Assembly: GCA_050008465.1 (NCBI GenBank)
Contig: JBEKMO010000011.1
Location: forward strand, 1 to 64,000
DNA length: 64,000 bases
Source: Fen-330 sp050008465
Lineage (GTDB): Bacteria > Acidobacteriota > Terriglobia > Bryobacterales > Bryobacteraceae
Direction: 5' to 3'
This document shows positions 52,914-61,562 of the stretch, piece by piece. The position numbers and the translations under genes were made by a program. The notes under the pieces are model-generated. The model did no database searches and was not told where the DNA came from. It saw only the letters and a list, made by a program, of their open reading frames with translations. How positions within the stretch are numbered: position 1 is the first letter of the stretch; each line of letters starts with the position of its first letter.

Positions 52914-55179
52914 GGGCCACCTCCTGCGTTCCGATGTTGTGCGCGAAATCCTCGGCCGTGACGGTCAGGACATACTTGCCGGCCGCCAGATGCTCCGGCA
53001 CCGTGAACTCCCCGGCGTTGGTTCCCTCCTGCGCGCTCCACCGCAGGCTCACCGGCGCAATCCCATACATCCGCGCGTACACCGTCCGCGTGGTGCGCGA
53101 CGCGCTCGCCCGCACCAGCACCGACTCCCCGCGCTGGAAGCGCTTCTTATCCAGCCGCACCCGCACCACCGGCGGCTGGCTCGCGATCACGAACGTTTTC
53201 GATTCCCTGTACACGTGCCCCGCCCGGTCGCGCAGGATCAGCCGCACCCGGTACGTGCCGTCGTTCATGTCCACCGGCGCCAGAAACCGCGTCTGCCAGG
53301 TGTCCTCTTCCTTCAGGTACCGCAGCTCCTTCACCAGCCCGAACGGAAACAGCGCCACCACCGAGGCGATCGCCGGGTCCGTTTTCACCCGCAGCACCGG
53401 GTCGCCCGGCCGGATCAGCCGTGGCCGCAGCAGCGCCCGCGGCGCCGCCAGGAACGAAGTGTAGGGCGTCACGAATTTGTACTTGCGCGCCAGCCGGATG
53501 ATCTCGTCGATCGTCGCGCGGTCCTCGCCATCCCGCTCGATCTTCTCCAGCAGCGCGTCCACCCGCGCCCGCGCCCAGGTCCGCGGCAACTGCGGATGCT
53601 CCGCGCTCAGGGCCGGCAGCGCCGCCTGGGCCCGCAACTCCAGCGGCTGGCCCTCCCGCACGCCCCGCGCCGTGAACGACGCTTGCAGTGGCTTCTTGTA
53701 CTGACCGACCCAGGCCGCCTCCGACCCCGCGAACGTCGCACTCCCCAGCCGGTAAATCATGTCGAAGTTCGCCGCCGGCTCCGCCGCCAGCCGAAGCTGT
53801 TCGATAGGCCGCTGCCCGATCTTCGCCAGGAACGCGTTGAGCTTGAACTCCACCGGCTCGGTCGAGCGCACCCACTCGACGATCCCATCGTTGCGCCCCA
53901 GCATGTTCAGCAGCGGCATGTTCGCATCGTCGCCCACCGCGAAAACATACGTGCGCGGCCGCGCCTGCTTCCATTTCGCGGCGTACCCCGATGCCAGCTT
54001 GGCGTTCCGGATCGTTCCCCGCGTCGGGCTGCCGTCGCTCAACAGCACCAGGTACGATTCGCCCCCCGAAAACTGCCCCAGCGCCGTCGCGAGCGCCCGC
54101 TCCAGATCCGTCCCGCCGCGCAGCCGGCTGGCGCGCACGAACCCCAGCGCCTTCTCGACCGCCGCCGTGTCCGCCCCCACCGGCGCGGGCGCGAATTGCG
54201 TCACCTCGGTATTGAACAGCACCACGTTGAACCGGTCCGCCGGACGCAGCATGTGCAGCAGCGTATCCAGCGCCTGGAAGTTCCGCTCCAGCTTCTCCCA
54301 CTGCATCGAGAGCGAGTTGTCGAACAGCGCCACCACCGTGCGCGCCCCGCCGCCCGCGCCGCTCGCCTGCCCCGGCGCGATCAGCGCCGAGGCCTCGAAG
54401 AAGCCCGGCTCGTTCGCATCCCGGTGCGTCAGCACCTCCACGCGGTCCGCGCCTTTTGCGTCCACCGAGTACCGCACCGCGAAGTCCTCGTTGAACGTCA
54501 CGTTGCGGCCCTCGAACGTTCCTTTCACCAGGTACGGTGTGGACTCGCCGATCTTCAGCGGGTAGCTCTTGCTCGCCACCTCGACACCGGTCAGCGGGTG
54601 CTTCGAGCGCAGCTCGAACTGGATGCGCAGCCGGGCCGCAACCTGCGCCTGGTATGCATCCGGCCGCAGCGGCACGGCGAACAGGCACTTCAGCTTCTCC
54701 ACCGGGATCGTCTCGTGATACTCGATTTCCAGCCGCTTGGTGCCATGCGCGGGAATCGGAACGATGCGCGCGCTGAACACCGCCGTGCGCCGCGCCTCGT
54801 CCGCGTCGCGCTCCCCCATTTGCAGCAGCCCGGGGTCGATCGCCTGTGCCTTGATGTCCCGGTACAACTCCTCGGCCCGCCGCCGCTCCAGAATCACTCC
54901 GGGGATGCGCGTCACGTCGTCCCACACCGCGAAGTCCGAGACCGTGGCCCGCCCCGGCAGCGCGAACAGGTAGTTGCCCTCCAGCACTCCATTGTGGTGG
55001 CTCAGGAAGATCTGCCGGATCTCCACCCGCGCGTCGCCGTTGTCGATGTGCACGTCAATCGACATCTCCTCCAGCGACAGCACCGACGCGTCCAGCTTCT
55101 CGCGATTCGATGGGATCAGCACCCCGGCGTCGCCGAACGCCAGCGCCGCCAGCAACAGCATTACAGCCGCCAACTTCAT
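52897..55179 (-). CDS. VIT and von Willebrand factor A domain protein
   Basis: A 760-aa exported protein. Signal peptide 1-16; VIT domain about 30-165 (IDVHIDNGDARVEIRQIFLSHHNGVLEGNYLFALPGRATVSDFAVWDD). The vWA domain, about 280-450, has a complete MIDAS: Asp287-x-Ser289-x-Ser291 (FDNSLSMQ), Thr357 (RGGTDLERAL) and Asp382 (LSDGSPTRG). A C-terminal Ig-like domain is also present (DRAGHVYRESKTFVIAS and after). Such proteins bind partners through a metal-dependent site. ATG 55179 overlaps the propeller gene's stop (ATGA); the open frame further upstream is inside that gene. It sits second in the envelope operon and may present the metal site to the TPR scaffold. Confidence 0.9.
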   Translation of the reverse strand: MKLAAVMLLLAALAFGDAGVLIPSNREKLDASVLSLEEMSIDVHIDNGDARVEIRQIFLSHHNGVLEGNYLFALPGRATVSDFAVWDDVTRIPGVILERRRAEELYRDIKAQAIDPGLLQMGERDADEARRTAVFSARIVPIPAHGTKRLEIEYHETIPVEKLKCLFAVPLRPDAYQAQVAARLRIQFELRSKHPLTGVEVASKSYPLKIGESTPYLVKGTFEGRNVTFNEDFAVRYSVDAKGADRVEVLTHRDANEPGFFEASALIAPGQASGAGGGARTVVALFDNSLSMQWEKLERNFQALDTLLHMLRPADRFNVVLFNTEVTQFAPAPVGADTAAVEKALGFVRASRLRGGTDLERALATALGQFSGGESYLVLLSDGSPTRGTIRNAKLASGYAAKWKQARPRTYVFAVGDDANMPLLNMLGRNDGIVEWVRSTEPVEFKLNAFLAKIGQRPIEQLRLAAEPAANFDMIYRLGSATFAGSEAAWVGQYKKPLQASFTARGVREGQPLELRAQAALPALSAEHPQLPRTWARARVDALLEKIERDGEDRATIDEIIRLARKYKFVTPYTSFLAAPRALLRPRLIRPGDPVLRVKTDPAIASVVALFPFGLVKELRYLKEEDTWQTRFLAPVDMNDGTYRVRLILRDRAGHVYRESKTFVIASQPPVVRVRLDKKRFQRGESVLVRASASRTTRTVYARMYGIAPVSLRWSAQEGTNAGEFTVPEHLAAGKYVLTVTAEDFAHNIGTQEVALEVVP
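52917..52924 (-). promoter_or_regulatory. Strong ribosome-binding site supporting a TTG start
   Basis: GGAGGTGG on the minus strand, six bases before TTG 52913 and inside the end of the VIT-vWA gene. It decides the start of the giant TPR protein. Confidence 0.65.
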
Positions 55180-57083
55180 AACACCTCCGGAAACCGGACC
55201 AGCCCGTTGTCGGTCCCCACGTAGACATAGCCGCCATGCGCCGCCAGCGCCGTTACGTTCCGGGAGGGCAATCCCGCCGTCAGGTTGCTCCACCGGCCCG
55301 CCGCGCGATCGTAGACGTACAGCCCGCCCGCCAGCGATCCCGCGTACACCTTGCGGTCCGTCGCCAGCATCGCGTTCGAGTTGACTTCAAATGGCGCGCG
55401 CAGGTCCGGGAACGTCTGCCACTGGCCCGCCGCGTCGAACCGCTGCACGCCTGCCCCATACGTCCCCACGAACCACTCCGCGCCCACTTGCACGATTGCC
55501 GTGATCCAATTATGCCGCAGCTTCGAATTCGCCGTCGTGTAGTTCGCGCGGATCGCGTCGCCCTCCAGCACCGACAGCCCGCCCAGCGTCCCTACCAACA
55601 ATCGCTCCCCGGAAGCCGCCAGCGCGTACGCGTGATTGTTCACCAGCCCGTGGAACGCGTACAGGCTCCGCATCCCTCCGGCGTCCGCGAAGGTAAGCCC
55701 CGCCGGCGTCGCAATGGTGAGACCCCCCGCCCTCGCCACCACGTCCGTCACGTGGTTCGAGATCAGGCCTTCGCTCCGTCCCAGCACCTGCCGCTGCTTG
55801 CCCGCGGCGTCGAACAGCACCAGCCCATTGGCGGTCGCCACCGCCATGATCCCGCGCTTCCGGTCCTCGACGATCCGGTTGACGCAGAACACGTGATCGT
55901 TTTCCACGTGCGTGGCCCGCTCTCCCCCGGCCTCCAGGATGTCCAGCCCGCGATCGAAGTAGCCCACCCACAGCCGCCCCGCGCCGTCGAAACCGAGCGC
56001 GGAGATGTTGCGGTCGGTCAGTACCGCGCCCTCCCGGTCCAGTACCCGCCGAAACCCGCCTCTCCGCTCGTCCACCACGTACAGCCCGCTCTCCGAGACC
56101 GCGTACAGCGCGCCGCCAATTTCCAGCAGCCGTTCCACTTTGCCAGGCAGCGCTTCGCCGCTCCGCTGCGCCGGACGCGGCCGGCCCGCCTCGAGCGGCA
56201 CTTCCACCACGCCCTCCCCGAGCGTGCCGATGGCCAGTTTTCCCCCGCGCACCAGCAGCGATTGCGCAAAGAAGCCCGAGGCCAGCACCCGCCGGAACTT
56301 CCCCTCGACGAACTCCGCCACCCCCATCGGCGTGCCGGCATAGGCGGCTTCGCGGGTCGCCGCCAGAGCCAGCACCTGCGGATCGGGCAATCCCTCGCTC
56401 TCGCCGAACCGCTCCACCTCCCCCGCGTGCCAGTGCAGCACCCCGCGGTCCACCGTGCCCACCCAGACACTCGAGTCGTCCCCCGCGAGCGCGGTCACCG
56501 CCAGGTCGGCCAGCGCTGGATGGAATGCCGTGATCCGCTTCCCGTCATACACCAGCACCCCTTTCTTATGGGTGCCGAGCAGCACGCGGCCGGTCTTGAG
56601 CGGCAGCACCGCCGTCAGCGTCCGGTACGCCGCCGCCTCCGGGCGAACCTGCCGGAACGCCCGCCCGTTATACGCTAGGAGCCCCTCCCCCTCGGTGGCA
56701 ATGAACAATTCCGGTTCGCTCGCCCCCGCCACCCCCGCCGCGATCCCCACCAGCGGCCCCGGCAATTCCAGCCCGGCGCGGTAGCGCGCTATTACCGAGC
56801 CCTCCGCGTCGTACTCGATGAGCCCCGCCGGTCCACAGACATACAGCCTGCCGCGATACACCGCCGCATCCCGAAACACCGCCGGCGCGGAAATCGCTTC
56901 CAATCCCGAAGGCCCTCTGCGATCCAGTGGCGCCGAGGCAAACGCGATTTCCTCCTCCGCCGCGACGCGCCGCGCCGACTCGCTCACCGCCCGCGAAGCC
57001 CGATACACCGTCCAGCCCGCCCACAGAATTGCCGCCAGCCCCACCGCCGCCAGTGCCACCCAGGACACGCGCGTGTGCCACAT
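55176..57083 (-). CDS. Membrane-anchored beta-propeller protein (two-component-regulator propeller type)
   Basis: A 635-aa protein. One N-terminal helix (VSWVALAAVGLAAILWAGWTVY) anchors a domain of some 12-14 short propeller repeats with the pattern xxLxxGxxxGLxxFD. Examples are RVLLGTHKKGVLVYDG, VWVGTVDRGVLHWHAG, RLWVGYFDRGLDILEAG and VYVGTDNGLVRF. No kinase or DNA-binding domain follows, so it is a sensor- or docking-like propeller only. ATG 57083 (MWHTRVSWVALA) is preferred, with AGGGTGG upstream; earlier Mets exist. It is the first gene of the six-gene operon and overlaps the VIT-vWA gene by 4 bp. Confidence 0.85.
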   Translation of the reverse strand: MWHTRVSWVALAAVGLAAILWAGWTVYRASRAVSESARRVAAEEEIAFASAPLDRRGPSGLEAISAPAVFRDAAVYRGRLYVCGPAGLIEYDAEGSVIARYRAGLELPGPLVGIAAGVAGASEPELFIATEGEGLLAYNGRAFRQVRPEAAAYRTLTAVLPLKTGRVLLGTHKKGVLVYDGKRITAFHPALADLAVTALAGDDSSVWVGTVDRGVLHWHAGEVERFGESEGLPDPQVLALAATREAAYAGTPMGVAEFVEGKFRRVLASGFFAQSLLVRGGKLAIGTLGEGVVEVPLEAGRPRPAQRSGEALPGKVERLLEIGGALYAVSESGLYVVDERRGGFRRVLDREGAVLTDRNISALGFDGAGRLWVGYFDRGLDILEAGGERATHVENDHVFCVNRIVEDRKRGIMAVATANGLVLFDAAGKQRQVLGRSEGLISNHVTDVVARAGGLTIATPAGLTFADAGGMRSLYAFHGLVNNHAYALAASGERLLVGTLGGLSVLEGDAIRANYTTANSKLRHNWITAIVQVGAEWFVGTYGAGVQRFDAAGQWQTFPDLRAPFEVNSNAMLATDRKVYAGSLAGGLYVYDRAAGRWSNLTAGLPSRNVTALAAHGGYVYVGTDNGLVRFPEVL

Positions 57084-57196
57084 TTGACACGCCACCCTAT
57101 GAATATATCCAACGCCGCGCCTCAATTCGTCCCCCATTCGCCTCATCGCCCACACTACAGCACTTCCACTGCCACCGTGTTTCGGGGAGATGCGAC

Positions 57197-57235
57197 GTGG
57201 GGTGGACTTTAGTCCGCGCGGGACTTCAGTCCCGC
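57197..57235. repeat. Family B double-hairpin repeat
   Basis: Nearly identical to 13786-13824 (one change in the first stem). It lies between the propeller operon start and the BON gene. Confidence 0.75.
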
Positions 57236-57248
57236 CAGTCGCCAGGTC

Positions 57249-57560
57249 CTACGAGCCCGGCGAACGCACCGGCGCCAGCTCCACCACCAGTTGGTTCACT
57301 ACTTGCTTCACGCCCTTGGTCTTCCGGGCAAGGTGCTCGGCCTTGGTCTTCTGTTTCTCTTCGCGGACCTTCCCGCGCAGAGTCACCACGCCGTCCTTCA
57401 CATCCACCTCGATGCCCCCGCCCTTCACGTCGCGATCGGCAGCCAGGCGCTGCCGCACTCGATCGTAGACCTCGTCGTCGGCGCTCCTCTTCTGCGCGAA
57501 CGCGGCCTGGCAAGCCGCCATCAGGATCGCGAAAACCACGAATATCGAAAGTGCACGCAT
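57249..57560 (-). CDS. BON-domain protein, exported
   Basis: A 103-aa protein with a signal peptide (FVVFAILMAACQAAFA) that contains a possible lipobox Cys, and one BON domain (DDEVYDRVRQRLAADRDVKGGGIEVDVKDGVVTLRGKVREEKQKTKAEHLARKTKGVKQVVNQLVV). BON domains bind phospholipid or envelope ligands, as in OsmY. It lies 32 bp downstream of the era gene in the same direction, so it may be transcribed with it. Confidence 0.9.
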   Translation of the reverse strand: MRALSIFVVFAILMAACQAAFAQKRSADDEVYDRVRQRLAADRDVKGGGIEVDVKDGVVTLRGKVREEKQKTKAEHLARKTKGVKQVVNQLVVELAPVRSPGS

Positions 57561-57592
57561 AGTTGCCTGCCAATCTGTCCCGGAATCTCATT

Positions 57593-58546
57593 CTATCCCA
57601 GGCTGTCGCCCCCCGCCTCCCCGCCGCCCAACGTCCGCCGCCAGTCCAGCTCGTTGAGGAACTGCTGGCTCTCCCGCCACCGCGGGCGCACCTTCACGTG
57701 CAGTTCCAAGAAGACCTTCCGGCCGAACATCGCCTCCATCTCTCCACGCGCCCGAGTGCCCACTCGCTTCAGCATCGAGCCTCCCTCCCCGATCACAATC
57801 CCCTTCTGCCCTGCGCGCTCCACGTAAATGGTCGCCGAGATCCGCGCTAGCGCTCGCTTCGCCGTCTCCTCCCAGCGCTCCACCAGCACCGCGATCGAGT
57901 GCGGCACCTCGCCCCGCGTTTCCTCGAGCAGTCTCTCGCGGATCAACTCCGCGGCCAGGAACCGCTCCGGCTGGTCGGTCAGGTAGTCGGAGGGAAAATA
58001 CGCGGGCCCTTCCGGCAGGCGCCCGATCGTCGCCACCCGCACTTCCTCCACCCCCTCGCCCCTTAGCGCGGAAATGGGAAGGTAATCCGCGAACTCGTGC
58101 AGCGCCTTGTACCGCTCGATCAGCGGCAGCAGCCGCTCCTTCGGCTTCACCCGGTCGGTCTTGTTGAGCGCCAGCAGCGCCGGCGTCGCGCTCCTCCTCA
58201 CCAGTTCGACCCCTTCCTGCTCGGCCTCCCCCGGCTCTCTCGACGCATCCACCACGTAAATCAGCAGGTCCCGCTCGGCCAGCGCGGCGCCGATGGTCTC
58301 CATCATGCGCCGGTTGAACAGCGAATCGGGCTTGTGAATCCCCGGAGTATCCAGGAACACGATCTGCGCTTGCGGCGTCGTCACCACGCCCTGGATCAGT
58401 GTGCGCGTGGTCTGCGGCTTCCCCGAGACGATCGCCAGCTTCTCCCCCACCAGCGCGTTCAGCAGCGTCGACTTGCCCGCGTTGGGAGGCCCCACCAGCG
58501 AGACAAACCCCGAAACGAAACCAGGCGCCGCGCCGGCTTCAGGCAT
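57593..58546 (-). CDS. era: GTPase Era
   Basis: A 317-aa GTPase needed for 30S maturation. G1 GPPNAGKST (19-27), G2 TTRT, G3 DTPG (66-69), G4 NKTD and G5 SALRG are intact. The C-terminal KH domain shows IYVERAGQKGIVIGEGGSMLKRVGTRARGEME. The start overlaps the corC-like stop by 8 bp. It is the last essential member of the phoH-ybeY-corC-era block. Confidence 0.95.
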   Translation of the reverse strand: MPEAGAAPGFVSGFVSLVGPPNAGKSTLLNALVGEKLAIVSGKPQTTRTLIQGVVTTPQAQIVFLDTPGIHKPDSLFNRRMMETIGAALAERDLLIYVVDASREPGEAEQEGVELVRRSATPALLALNKTDRVKPKERLLPLIERYKALHEFADYLPISALRGEGVEEVRVATIGRLPEGPAYFPSDYLTDQPERFLAAELIRERLLEETRGEVPHSIAVLVERWEETAKRALARISATIYVERAGQKGIVIGEGGSMLKRVGTRARGEMEAMFGRKVFLELHVKVRPRWRESQQFLNELDWRRTLGGGEAGGDSLG

Positions 58547-59792
58547 GATTGGCGGGTTCCGTCCTGGAAACGCGCACCTGCTCGACCCGCAGGTCGTTGC
58601 TGGCCAGCACCTCGATCTTGATCCCGTCCCGCGCCACCGATTCGCCCACCTGCGGCACTCTTCCCAGCCACTCCATCAGCAGGCCGCCCACCGTAGTCGA
58701 TTCCGGCTCTTCGCCGGGGTGGAAATCCATCAGCTCCTCCAGCCGGTCCAGCCCGAAATTGCCCGAGACCACGTAATCCCCGCTGGCTTCCTGGGTCACG
58801 TCCCGCTCCGGCTCGTGCTCGTCCTGGATTTCGCCGAACACCTCCTCCATCAGGTCCTCCATCGTCGCCAGGCCGGCCGTGTTCCCGTACTCGTCCACCG
58901 CGATCGCCATGTGCGCCCGGTCGTCCTGCATCTCCCGCAGCAGGTCGTTCACCGCCTTGGTCTCCGGGACGAAGCGGATCGGCCGCACCAGTTCCCGCAC
59001 CGTCCGCCGCTTCCGGTCCTCTTCCTCCAGCTCGAACATGTCCCGCACGTGCACGAACCCGATGATCTGGTCGATGCTTCCCTCGAACACCGGGATGCGC
59101 GAGTACTGTTCGTTGATCACCAGCTCCCGCAAGTCCTCCAGCGACTGATCCGCGCCGATCGCCACGATGCTCGGCCGCGGCGTCATCACCTCCCGAACCG
59201 TCTTGTCTCCGAAAGCCACCACCGATTGGATCAACTCCCGGTCGCTCTCCTCGATGAGCCCCTCTTCGGCGCCCGCGGTGATCAGCGCTTCGACGTTTTC
59301 CGCCGGAGTCGGCGGTTCCTCGGCGGTCTCGGCGTTCTCGGTCAAGTCGCTGAGGGCTTGGAAGAATCCGAACAGCGTCACCAGCGGGTACGCCAGGATC
59401 ACCAGCGCGCGCAGCGCCGGCGCGAGCGGCCCGAGCCATCGCCCGCTGCTGCGGCGATACAGCACGTGCGGCGCGATATAGGTGGCCGCCAGCATGGTCA
59501 GCCAGGCGCCCACGAAGGCCTCCGCCAGCGCTTGGGCAGTCCACTTCGGGCTCAGCAGCAGGAACACCACCCCCAACAACATCAGCCCCGTATGCTTGAT
59601 GACCGAAAAGGTCAGAACGCCACGGTCCGGCTCCACGCCGATCCGCGCCTGGAGCGTCGACTTGAAGTACTCCAGGCTCGCGCGCTCCCGCTGCCGCAGG
59701 CGCAGCGACTCGTAGTACAGGTGCTGCACGTAGGTCGCCACCACCAGCAACACCCCCAGCGCGATCGCCAGCAACACCAGCAGTGTGTTCAC
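58539..59792 (-). CDS. CorC/HlyC-family transporter-associated protein with CBS pair
   Basis: A 417-aa membrane protein. An N-terminal CNNM/DUF21 region has about three to four helices. It is followed by two CBS domains (VMTPRPSIVAIGADQSLEDLRELVINEQYSRIPVFEGSIDQIIGFVHVRDMF and FVPETKAVNDLLREMQDDRAHMAIAVDEYGNTAGLATMEDLMEEVFGEI). A C-terminal CorC_HlyC domain (DYVVSGNFGLDRLEELMDF) completes it. The family is linked to Mg2+/Co2+ efflux. The GTG start overlaps the ybeY stop (GTGA). Confidence 0.92.
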   Translation of the reverse strand: MNTLLVLLAIALGVLLVVATYVQHLYYESLRLRQRERASLEYFKSTLQARIGVEPDRGVLTFSVIKHTGLMLLGVVFLLLSPKWTAQALAEAFVGAWLTMLAATYIAPHVLYRRSSGRWLGPLAPALRALVILAYPLVTLFGFFQALSDLTENAETAEEPPTPAENVEALITAGAEEGLIEESDRELIQSVVAFGDKTVREVMTPRPSIVAIGADQSLEDLRELVINEQYSRIPVFEGSIDQIIGFVHVRDMFELEEEDRKRRTVRELVRPIRFVPETKAVNDLLREMQDDRAHMAIAVDEYGNTAGLATMEDLMEEVFGEIQDEHEPERDVTQEASGDYVVSGNFGLDRLEELMDFHPGEEPESTTVGGLLMEWLGRVPQVGESVARDGIKIEVLASNDLRVEQVRVSRTEPANHA

Positions 59793-60241
59793 GTCCGCGC
59801 CCGCGCCCGCTCGATCAGGCCCACCGGCAAGCCGAGTTCCTCGCGATACCGCCGCTCCACGCCGGCCATGCGGCCCTCGTCCCGTTCGTGGTCCATCCCC
59901 AGCAGGTGCAGCAGCCCGTGCAGCATCAGAATGGCGATCTCCTGTTCCAGGGAGTGGCCACGTTCCCGGGCCTGCTTGGCGGCGCGCGTCGTCGAGATGG
60001 CAATCTCGCCCAGAGACTCCGCCGGGGCGGCTGCCGGAAACGAAAGCACGTCGGTCGGGTAGTCGCGGTCCAGGAACTGCCGGTTCAGCCGGCGTAGTTC
60101 GCGGTCGTCGGTCAGCAGGCAGTCGAAGTGGCGCCCGTCGGCCACCATCCGCTCCAGCAGCGTGGCGTATGCCCGCAAGCCGCGCCGCGGCAGCCCGCGT
60201 AGAGCGCGGCGAAAGATCAGCGTACTGGCGGATTCAGGCAT
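59789..60241 (-). CDS. ybeY: Endoribonuclease YbeY
   Basis: A 150-aa rRNA-maturation endonuclease. The zinc motif HGLLHLLGMDH has His108, His112 and His118 in place, and the upstream strand YPTDVLSFP is conserved. ATG 60241 is chosen because it gives the normal family length; the frame is open another 23 codons. It lies 10 bp after phoH and overlaps the corC-like start. Confidence 0.93.
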   Translation of the reverse strand: MPESASTLIFRRALRGLPRRGLRAYATLLERMVADGRHFDCLLTDDRELRRLNRQFLDRDYPTDVLSFPAAAPAESLGEIAISTTRAAKQARERGHSLEQEIAILMLHGLLHLLGMDHERDEGRMAGVERRYREELGLPVGLIERARART

Positions 60242-60251
60242 GGGGACCGCA

Positions 60252-61289
60252 TCACGCGCTGGGCGCCGCCGAGGCGCCGTCTTCGCCCTCCCGCGCCCGG
60301 TCGGTGGCAAAATCGCCCAACTTCAAAGTAAGCTGGCGGCCCGCCCCGTTCGCCTCGTACTTCTCGTAGGCCTTCACGATGCGCTGCACCAAGGTGTGCC
60401 GCACCACGTCCCGCTCGTCGAAGTACACGAAGCGGATGCCTTCCACCCCGCGCAGTACCTCCACGGCGTGCAGCAGCCCGCTGCGCTTGCCCAGCGGCAG
60501 GTCGATCTGCGTCACGTCCCCGTTCACCACCATCTTCGAATTGAAGCCCTGCCGCGTCAGCACCATCTTCATCTGCTCGGAGGTCGAGTTCTGCGCTTCG
60601 TCGACGATGATGAAGCTGTCGTTCAGCGTCCGGCCGCGCATAAACGCGATCGGCGCCACCTCGATGATCGACCTCTCCAGCAGCTTCTCCACCTTCTCCA
60701 TCTCCAGCATGTCGAACAGCGCGTCGTAGAGCGGCCGCAGGTATGGGTCCACCTTCTCCTGGAGCGTGCCCGGCAGGAACCCCAGCCTCTCCCCAGCTTC
60801 CACCGCCGGCCGCGTCAGGATGATCCGGCTCACTCTCTTGCTCAGCAGCGCCGAGATCCCCATCGCCACCGCCAGGTAGGTCTTCCCCGTCCCCGCCGGC
60901 CCGACGCCGATCACCAGGTCGTTGCGCTCGATCGCCTCCAGGTACCGCCGCTGGTTGATGGTCTTCGGCACGATGATCTTCTTGCCGAAGTTCCGCTGCC
61001 GCCCGCTCGCCACCAGGCTGCGCAGGCTCACCTCCGGGTCCTCGGTGATCACGCGCAGGTAGCTGTTCAGGTCGCCATTCCCGAAGATGTGCCCCTCCTG
61101 GACTAGCGCGTTGTACTCTTCCAGGACGCTTTCGGCGCGGGCGACGTCCGCCTCGGCCCCCTCCAGCTCGAGGCAGTCGTCGAGGAGTTGCGTGCTGACT
61201 TTCAGTCCGGATTCCAGCAGCCGGATATTCTCGTCGTGGGTGCCAAACAGCGATTCAATCCCACGGCTGATCTGTACGGAAACTTTCAT
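60252..61289 (-). CDS. phoH: PhoH-family ATPase
   Basis: A 345-aa protein with the PhoH P-loop ATPase: GVGPAGTGKTYLAVA (128-142, Walker A), RPAVEAGERLGFLPG, and FIIVDEAQNSTSEQMKMVLTR (Walker B). The N-terminal region is KH-like. Length and order fit PhoH/YbeZ, the usual partner of YbeY in RNA metabolism. It is first in the phoH-ybeY-corC-era operon. Confidence 0.95.
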   Translation of the reverse strand: MKVSVQISRGIESLFGTHDENIRLLESGLKVSTQLLDDCLELEGAEADVARAESVLEEYNALVQEGHIFGNGDLNSYLRVITEDPEVSLRSLVASGRQRNFGKKIIVPKTINQRRYLEAIERNDLVIGVGPAGTGKTYLAVAMGISALLSKRVSRIILTRPAVEAGERLGFLPGTLQEKVDPYLRPLYDALFDMLEMEKVEKLLERSIIEVAPIAFMRGRTLNDSFIIVDEAQNSTSEQMKMVLTRQGFNSKMVVNGDVTQIDLPLGKRSGLLHAVEVLRGVEGIRFVYFDERDVVRHTLVQRIVKAYEKYEANGAGRQLTLKLGDFATDRAREGEDGASAAPSA

Positions 61290-61348
61290 TCTTTAGGAAG
61301 CCCTAACCCTCCATGGCGCCACAGGATACACCACAACATCCGTCCTAT

Positions 61349-61354
61349 AGTATA
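61349..61354 (-). promoter_or_regulatory. Candidate -10 element (TATACT) for the phoH operon
   Basis: On the minus strand TATACT lies about 60 nt before the phoH ATG, in an AT-rich patch (TATATACTATAGG). No good -35 was seen. Confidence 0.3.
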
Positions 61355-61469
61355 TACCGGAACCTGGGCGCTTCGCGGCTAACCAAGCCCGTTGTTTTCA
61401 ATGCGCCCCACAGGTCTGCGCCTGCACGTGCCATCCTGGCACGGCGTCGACCTCGACACCTTTGTCTTT

Positions 61470-61513
61470 GTGGGGCGGACCTCTGGTCCGCGGGCCGACG
61501 TCCACGTCGGCCC
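61470..61513. repeat. Family C double-hairpin repeat
   Basis: Same as 43526-43569 except for the first loop (TCT for TCC). It lies in the divergent gap between phoH and the TPR gene, 50 bp before the latter's start. Confidence 0.75.
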
Positions 61514-61562
61514 TCCAATGGGTCAAACCACTCCTCAACCCCGGCGCTATCATGTGAAAGGA

